From the NCBI GenBank assembly GCA_002338145.1, contig DDHP01000083.1:1-9132 (forward strand): a stretch of 9,132 nt of DNA, read 5' to 3'. The translations under genes were made by a program, and so were the position numbers. Below are positions 1-6,761 of the stretch, in pieces (position 1 is the first letter of the stretch; the number at the start of each line of letters is the position of its first letter). The stretch comes from Deferribacteraceae bacterium UBA1873. Its GTDB lineage: Bacteria; Chrysiogenota; Deferribacteres; Deferribacterales; Flexistipitaceae. The notes beneath the pieces were generated by a model that saw only the letters and a list, made by a program, of their open reading frames with translations, did no database searches and was not told where the DNA came from.

Positions 1-55
1 TTTTAAAAAATAGAATAGTACATTAAAAAATTTCATTTAAACATATCTTAAATCG

Positions 56-66
56 TGATAAACAGT
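56..66 (+). repeat. Flanking direct repeat TGATAAACAGT, left copy
   Basis: This 11-base word lies five bases before the jetA ATG and recurs exactly at 6546-6556, just after jetD. The two copies bracket the Wadjet operon. The match ends at 11 bases on both sides. The preceding 55 bases are AT-rich with no convincing promoter. Confidence 0.4.
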
Positions 67-70
67 AATT

Positions 71-1354
71 ATGCATGAAAACGAAATCCTGGAAAAAATA
101 AAATATCTGCTTACAAAATTCCCCGACGGTATCACTCTCACCCATGCGGAAATTTTGACACTGTACCTTTTACATCTTCATAAAGAAGAAGCGGATGAAA
201 ACGATTTTATTGACAAAGAAATTGTTGATATAGCAATACAGCGGAGTTTCGGTTATCTCAGCAGCTTTGATTGCGAGGTGCCGCTGCGGACTGACACGGT
301 AATGGAAAATCTTATCAAGAAAGGTTTTTTACTGTATTCTTCCACCGAAAAGAATGCATACTACATTTCTGAAATCAGCTCCAGCGTATTAAGGGGACTT
401 TTTAACAGGGATACGGAAACCACCTCTGATGTTGAAAGTAACCTAAATACTATACTTCTCTCCATTAAAAGTCTTGAGAATGCAGACGAAAGCGAGGTGG
501 ATTCCTTTTTCAGACACACTTTTTTCGACCTTATTCTAAAACTGGATATTAAGATAAAGCAGCTGAAAGAAGATATCGTAGACAGCAAATGGGAGATAAA
601 ATCAGCAATAAGAAGCGGCAGCGAAGAGTCATTCAGCTATTTTCTGCAAGGTCTTGAAAAAATAAGAGAGCGTTTAAAGGAAATTTCAACCTCCCTTTCC
701 AAATATTCATCTTATAACCAGATATTATACATGATGAACACTATGGAAAAACGTTTTGAAAACAGCAGCGAAGTAACAGACAACATTCATAAAGCCTCAA
801 GAAAACTCTTCAGCATAAAAAATGAGCTGGAAAACACACTGACAGATGTTACAGAGTTTATCAACAGACACGTCAGTCTTATAACTTCCCAAATCAGTAT
901 AAGTGCCTTGGATAAGATACTGGAATTCCAGAAAAAATTATTAAATGAATTCACAGCCTGTCCTGTTTATCTGAGAAAATCCAAACGGCTGAAAGTTGCA
1001 GATTTTAAATACAACTGGAAAACTCAGGAGCGAAAACCGGTATATATCGATACGGAAAACACAGTGCTTAAGGAAGAAGTTGATACACTTGAAAGAGAGG
1101 AATTAAAAAAAATCATTGATTATATTATGAAAGAGCTTGAAGAAAAAAATTATGTAGACTACATTCAGACAATAATGCAATTTGATTTGGTAAAGGAAAA
1201 TCTCCCCAAATACTACAATAAAATACTCTACGAGCTGCCTGAAATATGTAATGTCTTTGTTAAAAACTCCGAATTCAAATATGAAAACTGTTACTTATCA
1301 GAAATATCATTAAGCAAACAAAAGGTAAAAGATGCCGGAAACAAGTATAATTAA
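71..1354 (+). CDS. jetA: Wadjet/Mks kleisin-like subunit JetA (MukF/MksF-like)
   Basis: Predicted kleisin subunit of a Wadjet (MksBEFG) condensin-like complex. In that family it bridges the two SMC heads and carries the MukE-like dimer. The 427-aa protein has a probable winged-helix N-terminus (about residues 1-115, ending in the strand-like YYISEISSSVLRGLF). A long charged, helical middle follows (about 120-310, e.g. LDIKIKQLKEDIVDSKWEIK), then a C-terminal domain (about 330-427) where kleisins contact an SMC head. This is the MukF layout, but primary sequence alone gives no hallmark motif, so the call rests on architecture, size and position ahead of jetB-jetC-jetD. An in-frame TAA at 59-61 leaves ATG 71 as the only ordinary start near the front. 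No clear Shine-Dalgarno precedes it. The 3' end overlaps jetB by 23 bases. No truncation is seen. Confidence 0.8.
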   Translation: MHENEILEKIKYLLTKFPDGITLTHAEILTLYLLHLHKEEADENDFIDKEIVDIAIQRSFGYLSSFDCEVPLRTDTVMENLIKKGFLLYSSTEKNAYYISEISSSVLRGLFNRDTETTSDVESNLNTILLSIKSLENADESEVDSFFRHTFFDLILKLDIKIKQLKEDIVDSKWEIKSAIRSGSEESFSYFLQGLEKIRERLKEISTSLSKYSSYNQILYMMNTMEKRFENSSEVTDNIHKASRKLFSIKNELENTLTDVTEFINRHVSLITSQISISALDKILEFQKKLLNEFTACPVYLRKSKRLKVADFKYNWKTQERKPVYIDTENTVLKEEVDTLEREELKKIIDYIMKELEEKNYVDYIQTIMQFDLVKENLPKYYNKILYELPEICNVFVKNSEFKYENCYLSEISLSKQKVKDAGNKYN

Positions 1355-2021
1355 TCTTATCAGAGACCATAATCCTCTGTTCAAAAAAGTAAACTATCTG
1401 CTGCTGGACGGAATAAATATTCACGCAGGCAACATGCCGGCAGAATACAACTTCATCGAGGAAAACATAAATATACTGACGGAATACTATAGTTTCCTCG
1501 GGTATAAACTGCAGAACTACGACAGTAATTTTTATCTGTCCGTTCCCAGAAAAGACCGCTACACATCGTTTGAGTATTTCAGCAAATCGGAAACGTTTCT
1601 GGGGATGTATCTGGCTCTTAAATTTTTCCAGAATACCGAAAACCCGACATTTAATGCAGATGAGCTGTTTGAAGAGCTGAATTCCATCTTCCCCCTTGAA
1701 AATCTCTATGAAATATTTGTAAAACGAATGCAGAATTTTTATGAATCCGATAAACGCCTTGAAACGGTAAATGAGAATTACGCCAAAACCCTCAGGCAGT
1801 TAAACAAATACAATTTTCTGGATATAGTCTCCGGCACACCCGGAAACATCAATTTTTCCTCCATAGAAATCAAAGGCAGCATCAAAAGGTTTTTCGACCT
1901 TGCTTTGGAGCTGTATGACAAACAAACCGATGAAGAAATGGATATAGAAGAAGTTCTGAATATATTCATTAAGGACACGGAATTTGATAACGAAGAAGGG
2001 GCTGCCGGCGAATGGGAATAA
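1332..2021 (+). CDS. jetB: Wadjet MukE-like subunit JetB
   Basis: Predicted MukE/MksE-like winged-helix subunit of the Wadjet complex. In the family it dimerises on the kleisin and helps regulate SMC ATPase activity and DNA binding. The 229-aa acidic protein fits the usual 200-230 aa. The stretch around residues 53-95 (FLGYKL, then LSVPRKDRYTSFEYFSKSE, then a hydrophobic helix MYLALKFF) resembles the MukE pattern of a winged-helix hairpin followed by a helix. DELFEELNSIF, near residue 110, would begin the second winged-helix domain. The start at ATG 1332 has an AAAGG ribosome site at 1321-1325, six bases upstream. The gene begins inside jetA in another frame and ends 10 bases inside jetC, so the three are probably translationally coupled. 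No catalytic motif is expected or seen. Assignment depends partly on context. Confidence 0.78.
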   Translation: MPETSIINLIRDHNPLFKKVNYLLLDGINIHAGNMPAEYNFIEENINILTEYYSFLGYKLQNYDSNFYLSVPRKDRYTSFEYFSKSETFLGMYLALKFFQNTENPTFNADELFEELNSIFPLENLYEIFVKRMQNFYESDKRLETVNENYAKTLRQLNKYNFLDIVSGTPGNINFSSIEIKGSIKRFFDLALELYDKQTDEEMDIEEVLNIFIKDTEFDNEEGAAGEWE

Positions 2022-5000
2022 CACTCGAAAAAGAAAGCATCTATTTAGACTCTCTCGTAATAGTCGGTTTTAATCTGTATCCAAAATGCATTATTCATTT
2101 TGACAAAACATTCACCTCGCTATTCGGCAAAAACGGGGTGGGCAAAACCACTTTACTGGATGCTATTCAAACAGGGCTGATAGCAAACCAGCAGTATACA
2201 AAATTTAATGTCACCACCCAGAAAGATGACCGCTCCCTCGGTGATTATATGCTGGGCTCGGCAGGCTATATATTTTTCAATATTAACAAATTTCAGCAGC
2301 ATTATGCCGGCAGACCGGCGGAAAACAGCAAGACACTCTCTTTCGGCATAAGGCTTATCAAAAATCCTGATACAAAAGTCGATATCAAGCCGATTGCTCT
2401 GGAAAATGTTACTGTCACCCCCGATGACTTTTTCGAAGGGAACCGGCTTATTGAGAATCTTGCCCAACTGAATAAAAATCTGCTAAGCAAATATCCCGAT
2501 CTTGAATTCCGGAATTTCCAGACAATTACCGAATATCACCAATATTTGTACAACAGGGGAGTATTGGCAATAAATATTTCCTCAAAAATTTCAGAATTTT
2601 CCACACTTTACAGATCAATCTCCACCGGCATACTCCGTCAGGGTAAAAAAATGATAAAGGATGTACTCTCTTCCACCGACTCCAGCCCGAAAAAACTTAT
2701 TCAGTCTTTAACAAAAAGTATAAGGCAGCGCAGTGAAGTGGTGAGAAAAATCGAGCGGATAAAAACGATAAGAGATGAAGTGTACGCACTGGAGGAAGCC
2801 GCAAACCAATATTATGATAATTGTGTAAAATATTACAGCGACCAGCTTAACAAAAGCATATCCAGACTCGAAAGTATGAAAGAGAAGTTGTCAAAAAATG
2901 AAGAAAAGATTGAAAACTATAACAGAAAACTTGAAAAAATTAATACCTCTATTGAAGAAAAAGATGTTAGTCTGCAGGATACGAACAATCAACTGGAAAA
3001 ACTGCTGGAGAACCTTTCTGATTTTGAAAGGAGTTATGCCGCTTTTGAAGAGTATACAGAGTTACTTGAAACCACAGCAGAAAATGAAATCAGATTAAAA
3101 GAGTTAACAGAGAAAATCCGGGAACTGGAAAGTAAGATCTCTGAGAAGAAACAGCATCTTGAAGATATGTCTGAATCTAAAAATTCTGCTGAAAAAGATA
3201 AAATAAGAATAGAGGGAGAGTTAAAAGCTCTCTCGGAGAATTATGAAAATTATAACAATTTTATTAAATATTTAAAGAACTTTACATCTTACACCAAAGA
3301 CAGAATAACTACTGTCACAGATTTCGAAAAGATGCTCGATCAATGGAATCAAATCAGCAGAGATATTGAAAGCCTGCCGTTCTTAAAAAAAGAGTACAAC
3401 AACCTCACAGAGAAGCTGAACACCCGAAACAAAGCGGTGTCCATAAAGAACCGTCTCAGCAGTGACATATCGTTCGAATCCAAAGAGGAGCTCAATACCG
3501 AAGCAAAAAAACTGGAATCTGAGCTTTACAGCCTCAAAAAGGAGACAGAAGAAAAAGAGCATACCGTTGAAAATATCAACAAGGAGATAAACGAACTTCT
3601 CAAGGGAAAGATTGTACTGCCGGAAGCCCTGAAAAATTTTAACGGTCAGTTTTTGTACAAAAAATTTGATGGCACACCTATTGAGGAAAGTGAAAAACTG
3701 GAATCCCTGCTGGGAGACATGAAATACGCCGCCGTAGTCTCTGACTCCAAGGATATTTACGATTACGCAAAGGGTGCTGACAAACTGTTTTTTGTTACCG
3801 GGGATATCGATACAGATAAGTATTATGTGGAAAAACTTCAGGACGGCTATCTTATCTATGACAGTAAAGAGCCGTCTGTAAAGCGGTATGAGCCTGCACC
3901 GAAATACCCTGTAATAGGTGAAAAATCCAGAAAAGCAAGGGTGGAGGCATTAAGACAGGAAATTAAAGATATCAAAACTGCAATCGAAGAAAACAATCGC
4001 AGAATGCAAACCATTTCCACTCTTTTAAAGGATATTTATGAGTTAGACCACATTTTTGATTACCTTTATCTGGAAAATCTGGCTGATGAAGTGGATGATT
4101 TAAAAAAACAGATAGACTACATAGAAGAGAAAAGCTTTATTTTTAACAAAGTTAAAAACGATTTTCAGCAAATCACAAGATTAAAATATTATTTCGGCAG
4201 GTCAGACTATAAAGAAGATTATGAAAAGGCAAAGAAAGAACTGAGAGAAATAAAAACGTATCTAAAAAATCTGAACAAAGATTATTCCGAACTTAAAAGT
4301 GAGATAAAAGAGCTGGAATCTGTTCTTGATAAAGAAAAAGATAAATTTCGTGAAACAGAGATGATTTATAATAAAAACGTAACAATAAAAGAGCGCTTAG
4401 AGGATGAATATCCAAGGGATATACTGCTGGGGAAAGTTGATTTCAGCGAAATCGAAATACTCAGGAAAGAAAAAAGCAGGATGAATGAACTTCAAAAAAA
4501 TTACACCAAAGAGATAGACAATTTAAAAGATGAACGAAGAGATATTCAGTCAGAGCAAAAAAGACTGGTGGATGAAATTACCCGTTTAAAAGATGATATA
4601 GAGGTATATGAAGAGAAAATTGTTCATTTTAGAGAGGTATCCATTGAACTTACAGGGGAAGAATTATCACCCAAAATGTTTGATATAAGTGATGCTGACT
4701 TTTATGAAAGCAGAGGAATATTTGAAAAGGAGCTGGCAACATTTTTAAATAAATACGACAAAGATATGCCCAAAACATCAAATATAATGGATAAGTTTAA
4801 TGAAACAGTGGTTAAAGTTTTTCCTAATTTTCAGTCGCTGACAAAGCTGCAGGAAGACCTGGAAAAGCTGAATGTGCAGCTGCTGCAAATCGAAGATGAA
4901 ATAAAGTCTGTAATCGGCAATTTCAAGTCCGGAATCGAGGAAAATATTTTCAGGGTAAAGAGGACGTTGCGCAAATTAAACAGTGATCTGGAAAACGTTC

Positions 5001-5557
5001 ATTTCGGCAAAATCCGCCAGATAAAATTGCGGGTGGAAGAGCGGCCTGCTTATCACAAGCTTCAGCACATTCACCAGTCGGACTCCATAATGAGTCTTCT
5101 GGAATCTGAAGATGTGGACTTCGATGCTTTTATAAAAGATCTGGGCAGAAGTCTCGGTTACAGCCGTTCGCAGGTTAATGAAGATGACGTTCTGGATTAC
5201 CGTAACTATTTTGATATTGAAATAGATCTGTTTGACAACTCCGGCAACCGCAGGAATAAGGGACTTTCCAACGGTGAAAATCTGGGCACCAATATTGTAA
5301 TCGTCCTGAGTATGCTTACAAGATTTTCCGAAGAAAGCCTGAAAGACAAAATGCTTCCCATTGTCCTGGATGAAGCGGACAGACTGGATGTGGACTCAAT
5401 CAATACATTATTTGAAATTGCAGAAAACTGGGGACTGCAGCTTATCGTTGCTCTGCCCAATATCCCTAATTTTAACAGAGGTATACACTATCATCTCATT
5501 GCCTCTGAAAACGGCGTTGTTATGCCGCATATCAGATTTGAAGGGGAAAATGCTTGA
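2012..5557 (+). CDS. jetC: Wadjet SMC-like ATPase JetC (MukB/MksB-like)
   Basis: SMC-family ATPase and motor of the Wadjet system. In the family its ATP-driven head engagement extrudes DNA loops until a small circle is fully reeled in. The 1181-aa protein shows the full SMC layout. The N-terminal head has Walker A GKNGVGKT at residues 39-46. A coiled coil covers roughly 250-530. A compact hinge at about 536-636 begins LPEALKNFNGQFLYKKFDGTP and contains YAAVVSDS, resembling the small MukB hinge rather than the large Smc hinge. The returning coiled coil covers roughly 640-1010. The C-terminal head has ABC signature LSNGE at 1085-1089 (MukB-like; the common form is LSGGE) and Walker B IVLDEAD with D1120 and E1121. 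All ATPase residues look intact. Start ATG 2012 has AAGGGG at 1996-2001. It overlaps jetB by 10 bases and jetD by 8. SbcC/Rad50 is unlikely because there is no zinc-hook CxxC and no Mre11-type neighbour. Confidence 0.92.
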   Translation: MGITLEKESIYLDSLVIVGFNLYPKCIIHFDKTFTSLFGKNGVGKTTLLDAIQTGLIANQQYTKFNVTTQKDDRSLGDYMLGSAGYIFFNINKFQQHYAGRPAENSKTLSFGIRLIKNPDTKVDIKPIALENVTVTPDDFFEGNRLIENLAQLNKNLLSKYPDLEFRNFQTITEYHQYLYNRGVLAINISSKISEFSTLYRSISTGILRQGKKMIKDVLSSTDSSPKKLIQSLTKSIRQRSEVVRKIERIKTIRDEVYALEEAANQYYDNCVKYYSDQLNKSISRLESMKEKLSKNEEKIENYNRKLEKINTSIEEKDVSLQDTNNQLEKLLENLSDFERSYAAFEEYTELLETTAENEIRLKELTEKIRELESKISEKKQHLEDMSESKNSAEKDKIRIEGELKALSENYENYNNFIKYLKNFTSYTKDRITTVTDFEKMLDQWNQISRDIESLPFLKKEYNNLTEKLNTRNKAVSIKNRLSSDISFESKEELNTEAKKLESELYSLKKETEEKEHTVENINKEINELLKGKIVLPEALKNFNGQFLYKKFDGTPIEESEKLESLLGDMKYAAVVSDSKDIYDYAKGADKLFFVTGDIDTDKYYVEKLQDGYLIYDSKEPSVKRYEPAPKYPVIGEKSRKARVEALRQEIKDIKTAIEENNRRMQTISTLLKDIYELDHIFDYLYLENLADEVDDLKKQIDYIEEKSFIFNKVKNDFQQITRLKYYFGRSDYKEDYEKAKKELREIKTYLKNLNKDYSELKSEIKELESVLDKEKDKFRETEMIYNKNVTIKERLEDEYPRDILLGKVDFSEIEILRKEKSRMNELQKNYTKEIDNLKDERRDIQSEQKRLVDEITRLKDDIEVYEEKIVHFREVSIELTGEELSPKMFDISDADFYESRGIFEKELATFLNKYDKDMPKTSNIMDKFNETVVKVFPNFQSLTKLQEDLEKLNVQLLQIEDEIKSVIGNFKSGIEENIFRVKRTLRKLNSDLENVHFGKIRQIKLRVEERPAYHKLQHIHQSDSIMSLLESEDVDFDAFIKDLGRSLGYSRSQVNEDDVLDYRNYFDIEIDLFDNSGNRRNKGLSNGENLGTNIVIVLSMLTRFSEESLKDKMLPIVLDEADRLDVDSINTLFEIAENWGLQLIVALPNIPNFNRGIHYHLIASENGVVMPHIRFEGENA

Positions 5558-6512
5558 CAGATGCCTGTTGATTGCGAAACTTCTTGAGAATAATGAATGC
5601 GGCTATTCAAAGCATCTGGATGATTTTATAAACTCAAATATCCTGGCAAAAAAAGGCCGGTATAGAGTTATGGTAAATGATTATAATTATCTTCGTGAAT
5701 ACTTTAATAATCACTGCCGGGAAATTTATGAAAAGTACAGAACACTCTCCGAGCTAAATATCTACCCCAAAAACACGGAAAGTTTGGAAAAGGCTTATAA
5801 GCTTTATACCTATCTGATAAAAAACAAATCAGAGGAAACCGATCTGCGCCATCTGTCTACATTAGTGTTCGGCGATTCCAAGATCATTCAGAAATCTTCC
5901 CTTTTAAAAACACTTGTTAATGAGCTCACACCGGTAAGTGCCGGCAGTTATTACAATATTATCCACATCCGGTGTGATAAAAACATATATTTTCTAAAAA
6001 TAAACATCACTGAAATAATGAAAAGTAACAGCTTTTTCTCCTGTTTCGCCGATAAGCTGGGGGAGATGTCAGCTGAGGTTGAAAATACTGTAATTTTTGA
6101 AAATCTGTCACCTTTTTTCAGATTAAATCCTGAGAACTCTATGTTTGTGTATGCTGCAGGCTTTCAAAATATCGGTGAAATCAGCAGACAGCTGAAAGAC
6201 AACGATTTCGGAAATATTATACATTTTGGTGATGTTGACCCTGCCGGTCTTCAGATTGCCGACATTTTAATATCACATATAAAAGAAACATCTTTCTTCC
6301 CTGATAAAAACACGATAGAAAAGGCAATAAAAAATTTACATGCCCCTGTTTACGCCGAAAGAAAATATGAGACACAATCTCTTTATTCTGGTGATTTAAA
6401 AGAAATAGCCGAAATGATGGCTGAATACGGACACATCAGAATTGAGCAGGAAATGATAGTATCTTTAGCAGAAAAAGGTATAATAAATCTGCCTGACTGG
6501 TGCCGTTTATAG
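5550..6512 (+). CDS. jetD: Wadjet Toprim-type nuclease subunit JetD (MksG-like)
   Basis: Predicted DNA-cleaving subunit of Wadjet. In the family a JetD dimer with a topoisomerase VI A-like Toprim fold cuts circular DNA after JetABC has extruded it. The C-terminal half carries the expected motifs: LVFGDSKII (about residues 107-115), the Toprim glutamate in VIFENL (E184), the metal-binding pair in HFGDVDPAGLQIA (D228, D230), and RIEQEM near the end (E299, E301). These match the DUF2220-type family (from memory) rather than the type II DUF2399 form. At 320 aa it is shorter than many JetD proteins of nearly 400 aa; the shortening is N-terminal. ATG 5550 is chosen because AAGG lies five bases upstream and an 8-base overlap with jetC continues the operon's pattern. 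The open frame extends upstream to 5361, but only inside jetC. No partner beyond JetABC is visible. Confidence 0.9.
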   Translation: MLDRCLLIAKLLENNECGYSKHLDDFINSNILAKKGRYRVMVNDYNYLREYFNNHCREIYEKYRTLSELNIYPKNTESLEKAYKLYTYLIKNKSEETDLRHLSTLVFGDSKIIQKSSLLKTLVNELTPVSAGSYYNIIHIRCDKNIYFLKINITEIMKSNSFFSCFADKLGEMSAEVENTVIFENLSPFFRLNPENSMFVYAAGFQNIGEISRQLKDNDFGNIIHFGDVDPAGLQIADILISHIKETSFFPDKNTIEKAIKNLHAPVYAERKYETQSLYSGDLKEIAEMMAEYGHIRIEQEMIVSLAEKGIINLPDWCRL

Positions 6513-6526
6513 CTTAATCTTCCCGT

Positions 6527-6541
6527 AATTTTTATAAAATT
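6527..6541. repeat. AT-only perfect inverted repeat after jetD
   Basis: AATTTT and AAAATT form a six-base perfect inverted repeat around the loop TAT, 14 bases after the jetD stop. It contains no G-C pair and no GC-rich stem follows it, so it is a weak candidate for transcription termination. It may simply reflect base composition. Confidence 0.3.
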
Positions 6542-6545
6542 GTTT

Positions 6546-6556
6546 TGATAAACAGT
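6546..6556 (+). repeat. Flanking direct repeat TGATAAACAGT, right copy
   Basis: This exact 11-base match to 56-66 lies 33 bases after the jetD stop. Its final T is the first base of the TTGACA promoter element. Confidence 0.4.
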
Positions 6557-6586
6557 TGACAAATTATTTTATAACAATCATATAGA
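6556..6586 (+). promoter_or_regulatory. Candidate sigma70 promoter for the transporter gene
   Basis: A perfect -35 TTGACA lies at 6556-6561. TATAGA at 6581-6586 is the best -10, with a 19-base spacer that is slightly long; CATATA at 6579-6584 gives 17 bases but matches less well. The predicted start lies about 160-170 bases before the transporter ATG, which would leave a long untranslated leader. The -35 abuts the TGATAAACAGT repeat. Confidence 0.45.
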
Positions 6587-6660
6587 ATATTTATAACATT
6601 TGAATAATTATGACAAGAGAGGTTATAAAGGTCGTAGAGGGTAGAAGTTATATAGGTTAT
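6569..6660. repeat. TTATAAC/GTTATAA motif cluster
   Basis: TTATAAC occurs at 6569-6575 and 6591-6597, 22 bases apart, which is about two helical turns; the longer word TTTATAACA is shared by both. Its reverse complement GTTATAA is at 6622-6628, and partial copies GTTATA and GTTAT are at 6647-6652 and 6656-6660. The cluster overlaps both candidate promoters. It could be a regulator binding site or a foldable leader, or a product of low complexity. Confidence 0.35.
6600..6629 (+). promoter_or_regulatory. Second possible promoter upstream of the transporter
   Basis: TTGAAT at 6600-6605 and TATAAA at 6624-6629 are separated by 18 bases, giving four of six and five of six consensus matches. It lies downstream of the TTGACA promoter and overlaps a GTTATAA motif copy. 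In sequence this AT-rich such pairs arise by chance. Confidence 0.3.
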
Positions 6661-6685
6661 TTGACTTGCAGTCTTGGATACTCCC

Positions 6686-6696
6686 ACGTTTAACGT
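6686..6696. repeat. Short inverted repeat ACGTT-T-AACGT
   Basis: A five-base perfect inverted repeat around a single T, ACGTTTAACGT, in the transporter leader about 65 bases before its ATG. Its odd centre and small size resemble a half-turn operator, but it is too short to assign. Confidence 0.25.
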
Positions 6697-6761
6697 TGAA
6701 CAATATTTACTGCTGCTTTTTCCGGTTCAACCAAAAATAATAATTGATACAAGGAGCTTTT

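Larger units (their letters stand above)
71..6512 (+). other. Wadjet (JetABCD / MksFEBG) plasmid-defence operon
   Basis: Four consecutive genes in the order kleisin, MukE-like, SMC, Toprim nuclease, with 23-, 10- and 8-base overlaps and no internal spacer. They have the organisation of a complete Wadjet locus. Walker A, signature, Walker B and the Toprim acidic residues are all present, so the system looks functional. Established knowledge: Wadjet systems restrict plasmid transformation by extruding and cutting small circular DNA. Inferred: this locus does the same. A JetD with the DUF2220-type motif set points to type I or III rather than II; the sequence alone does not decide between them. 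Confidence 0.88.

Noticed and set aside
2153..2490. Antisense open frames within jetC
   Set aside because: They are opposite the conserved N-terminal head, have no ribosome site and no plausible protein features; they are shadows.
5361..5549. Extended N-terminus for JetD beginning at 5361
   Set aside because: It lies wholly inside the jetC coding frame over the conserved Walker B region, and ATG 5550 has a suitable ribosome site and a normal overlap.
2012..5557. SbcC/Rad50-type nuclease ATPase
   Set aside because: No zinc-hook CxxC in the hinge and no Mre11/SbcD neighbour; the hinge and gene order fit MukB/JetC.
6527..6541. Rho-independent terminator after jetD
   Set aside because: The stem is only A-T pairs and is not followed by a proper T run, so it is listed as an inverted repeat only.
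6744..6761. TTG start for the transporter at 6744
   Set aside because: ATG 6762 has AAGGAG five bases upstream, and that ribosome site would lie inside the coding region of the longer form. The extra six residues add no family motif.
6513..6761. Riboswitch (for example glycine or lysine) in front of the transporter
   Set aside because: No recognisable conserved core or strong GC stems; only short AT-rich repeats are seen.
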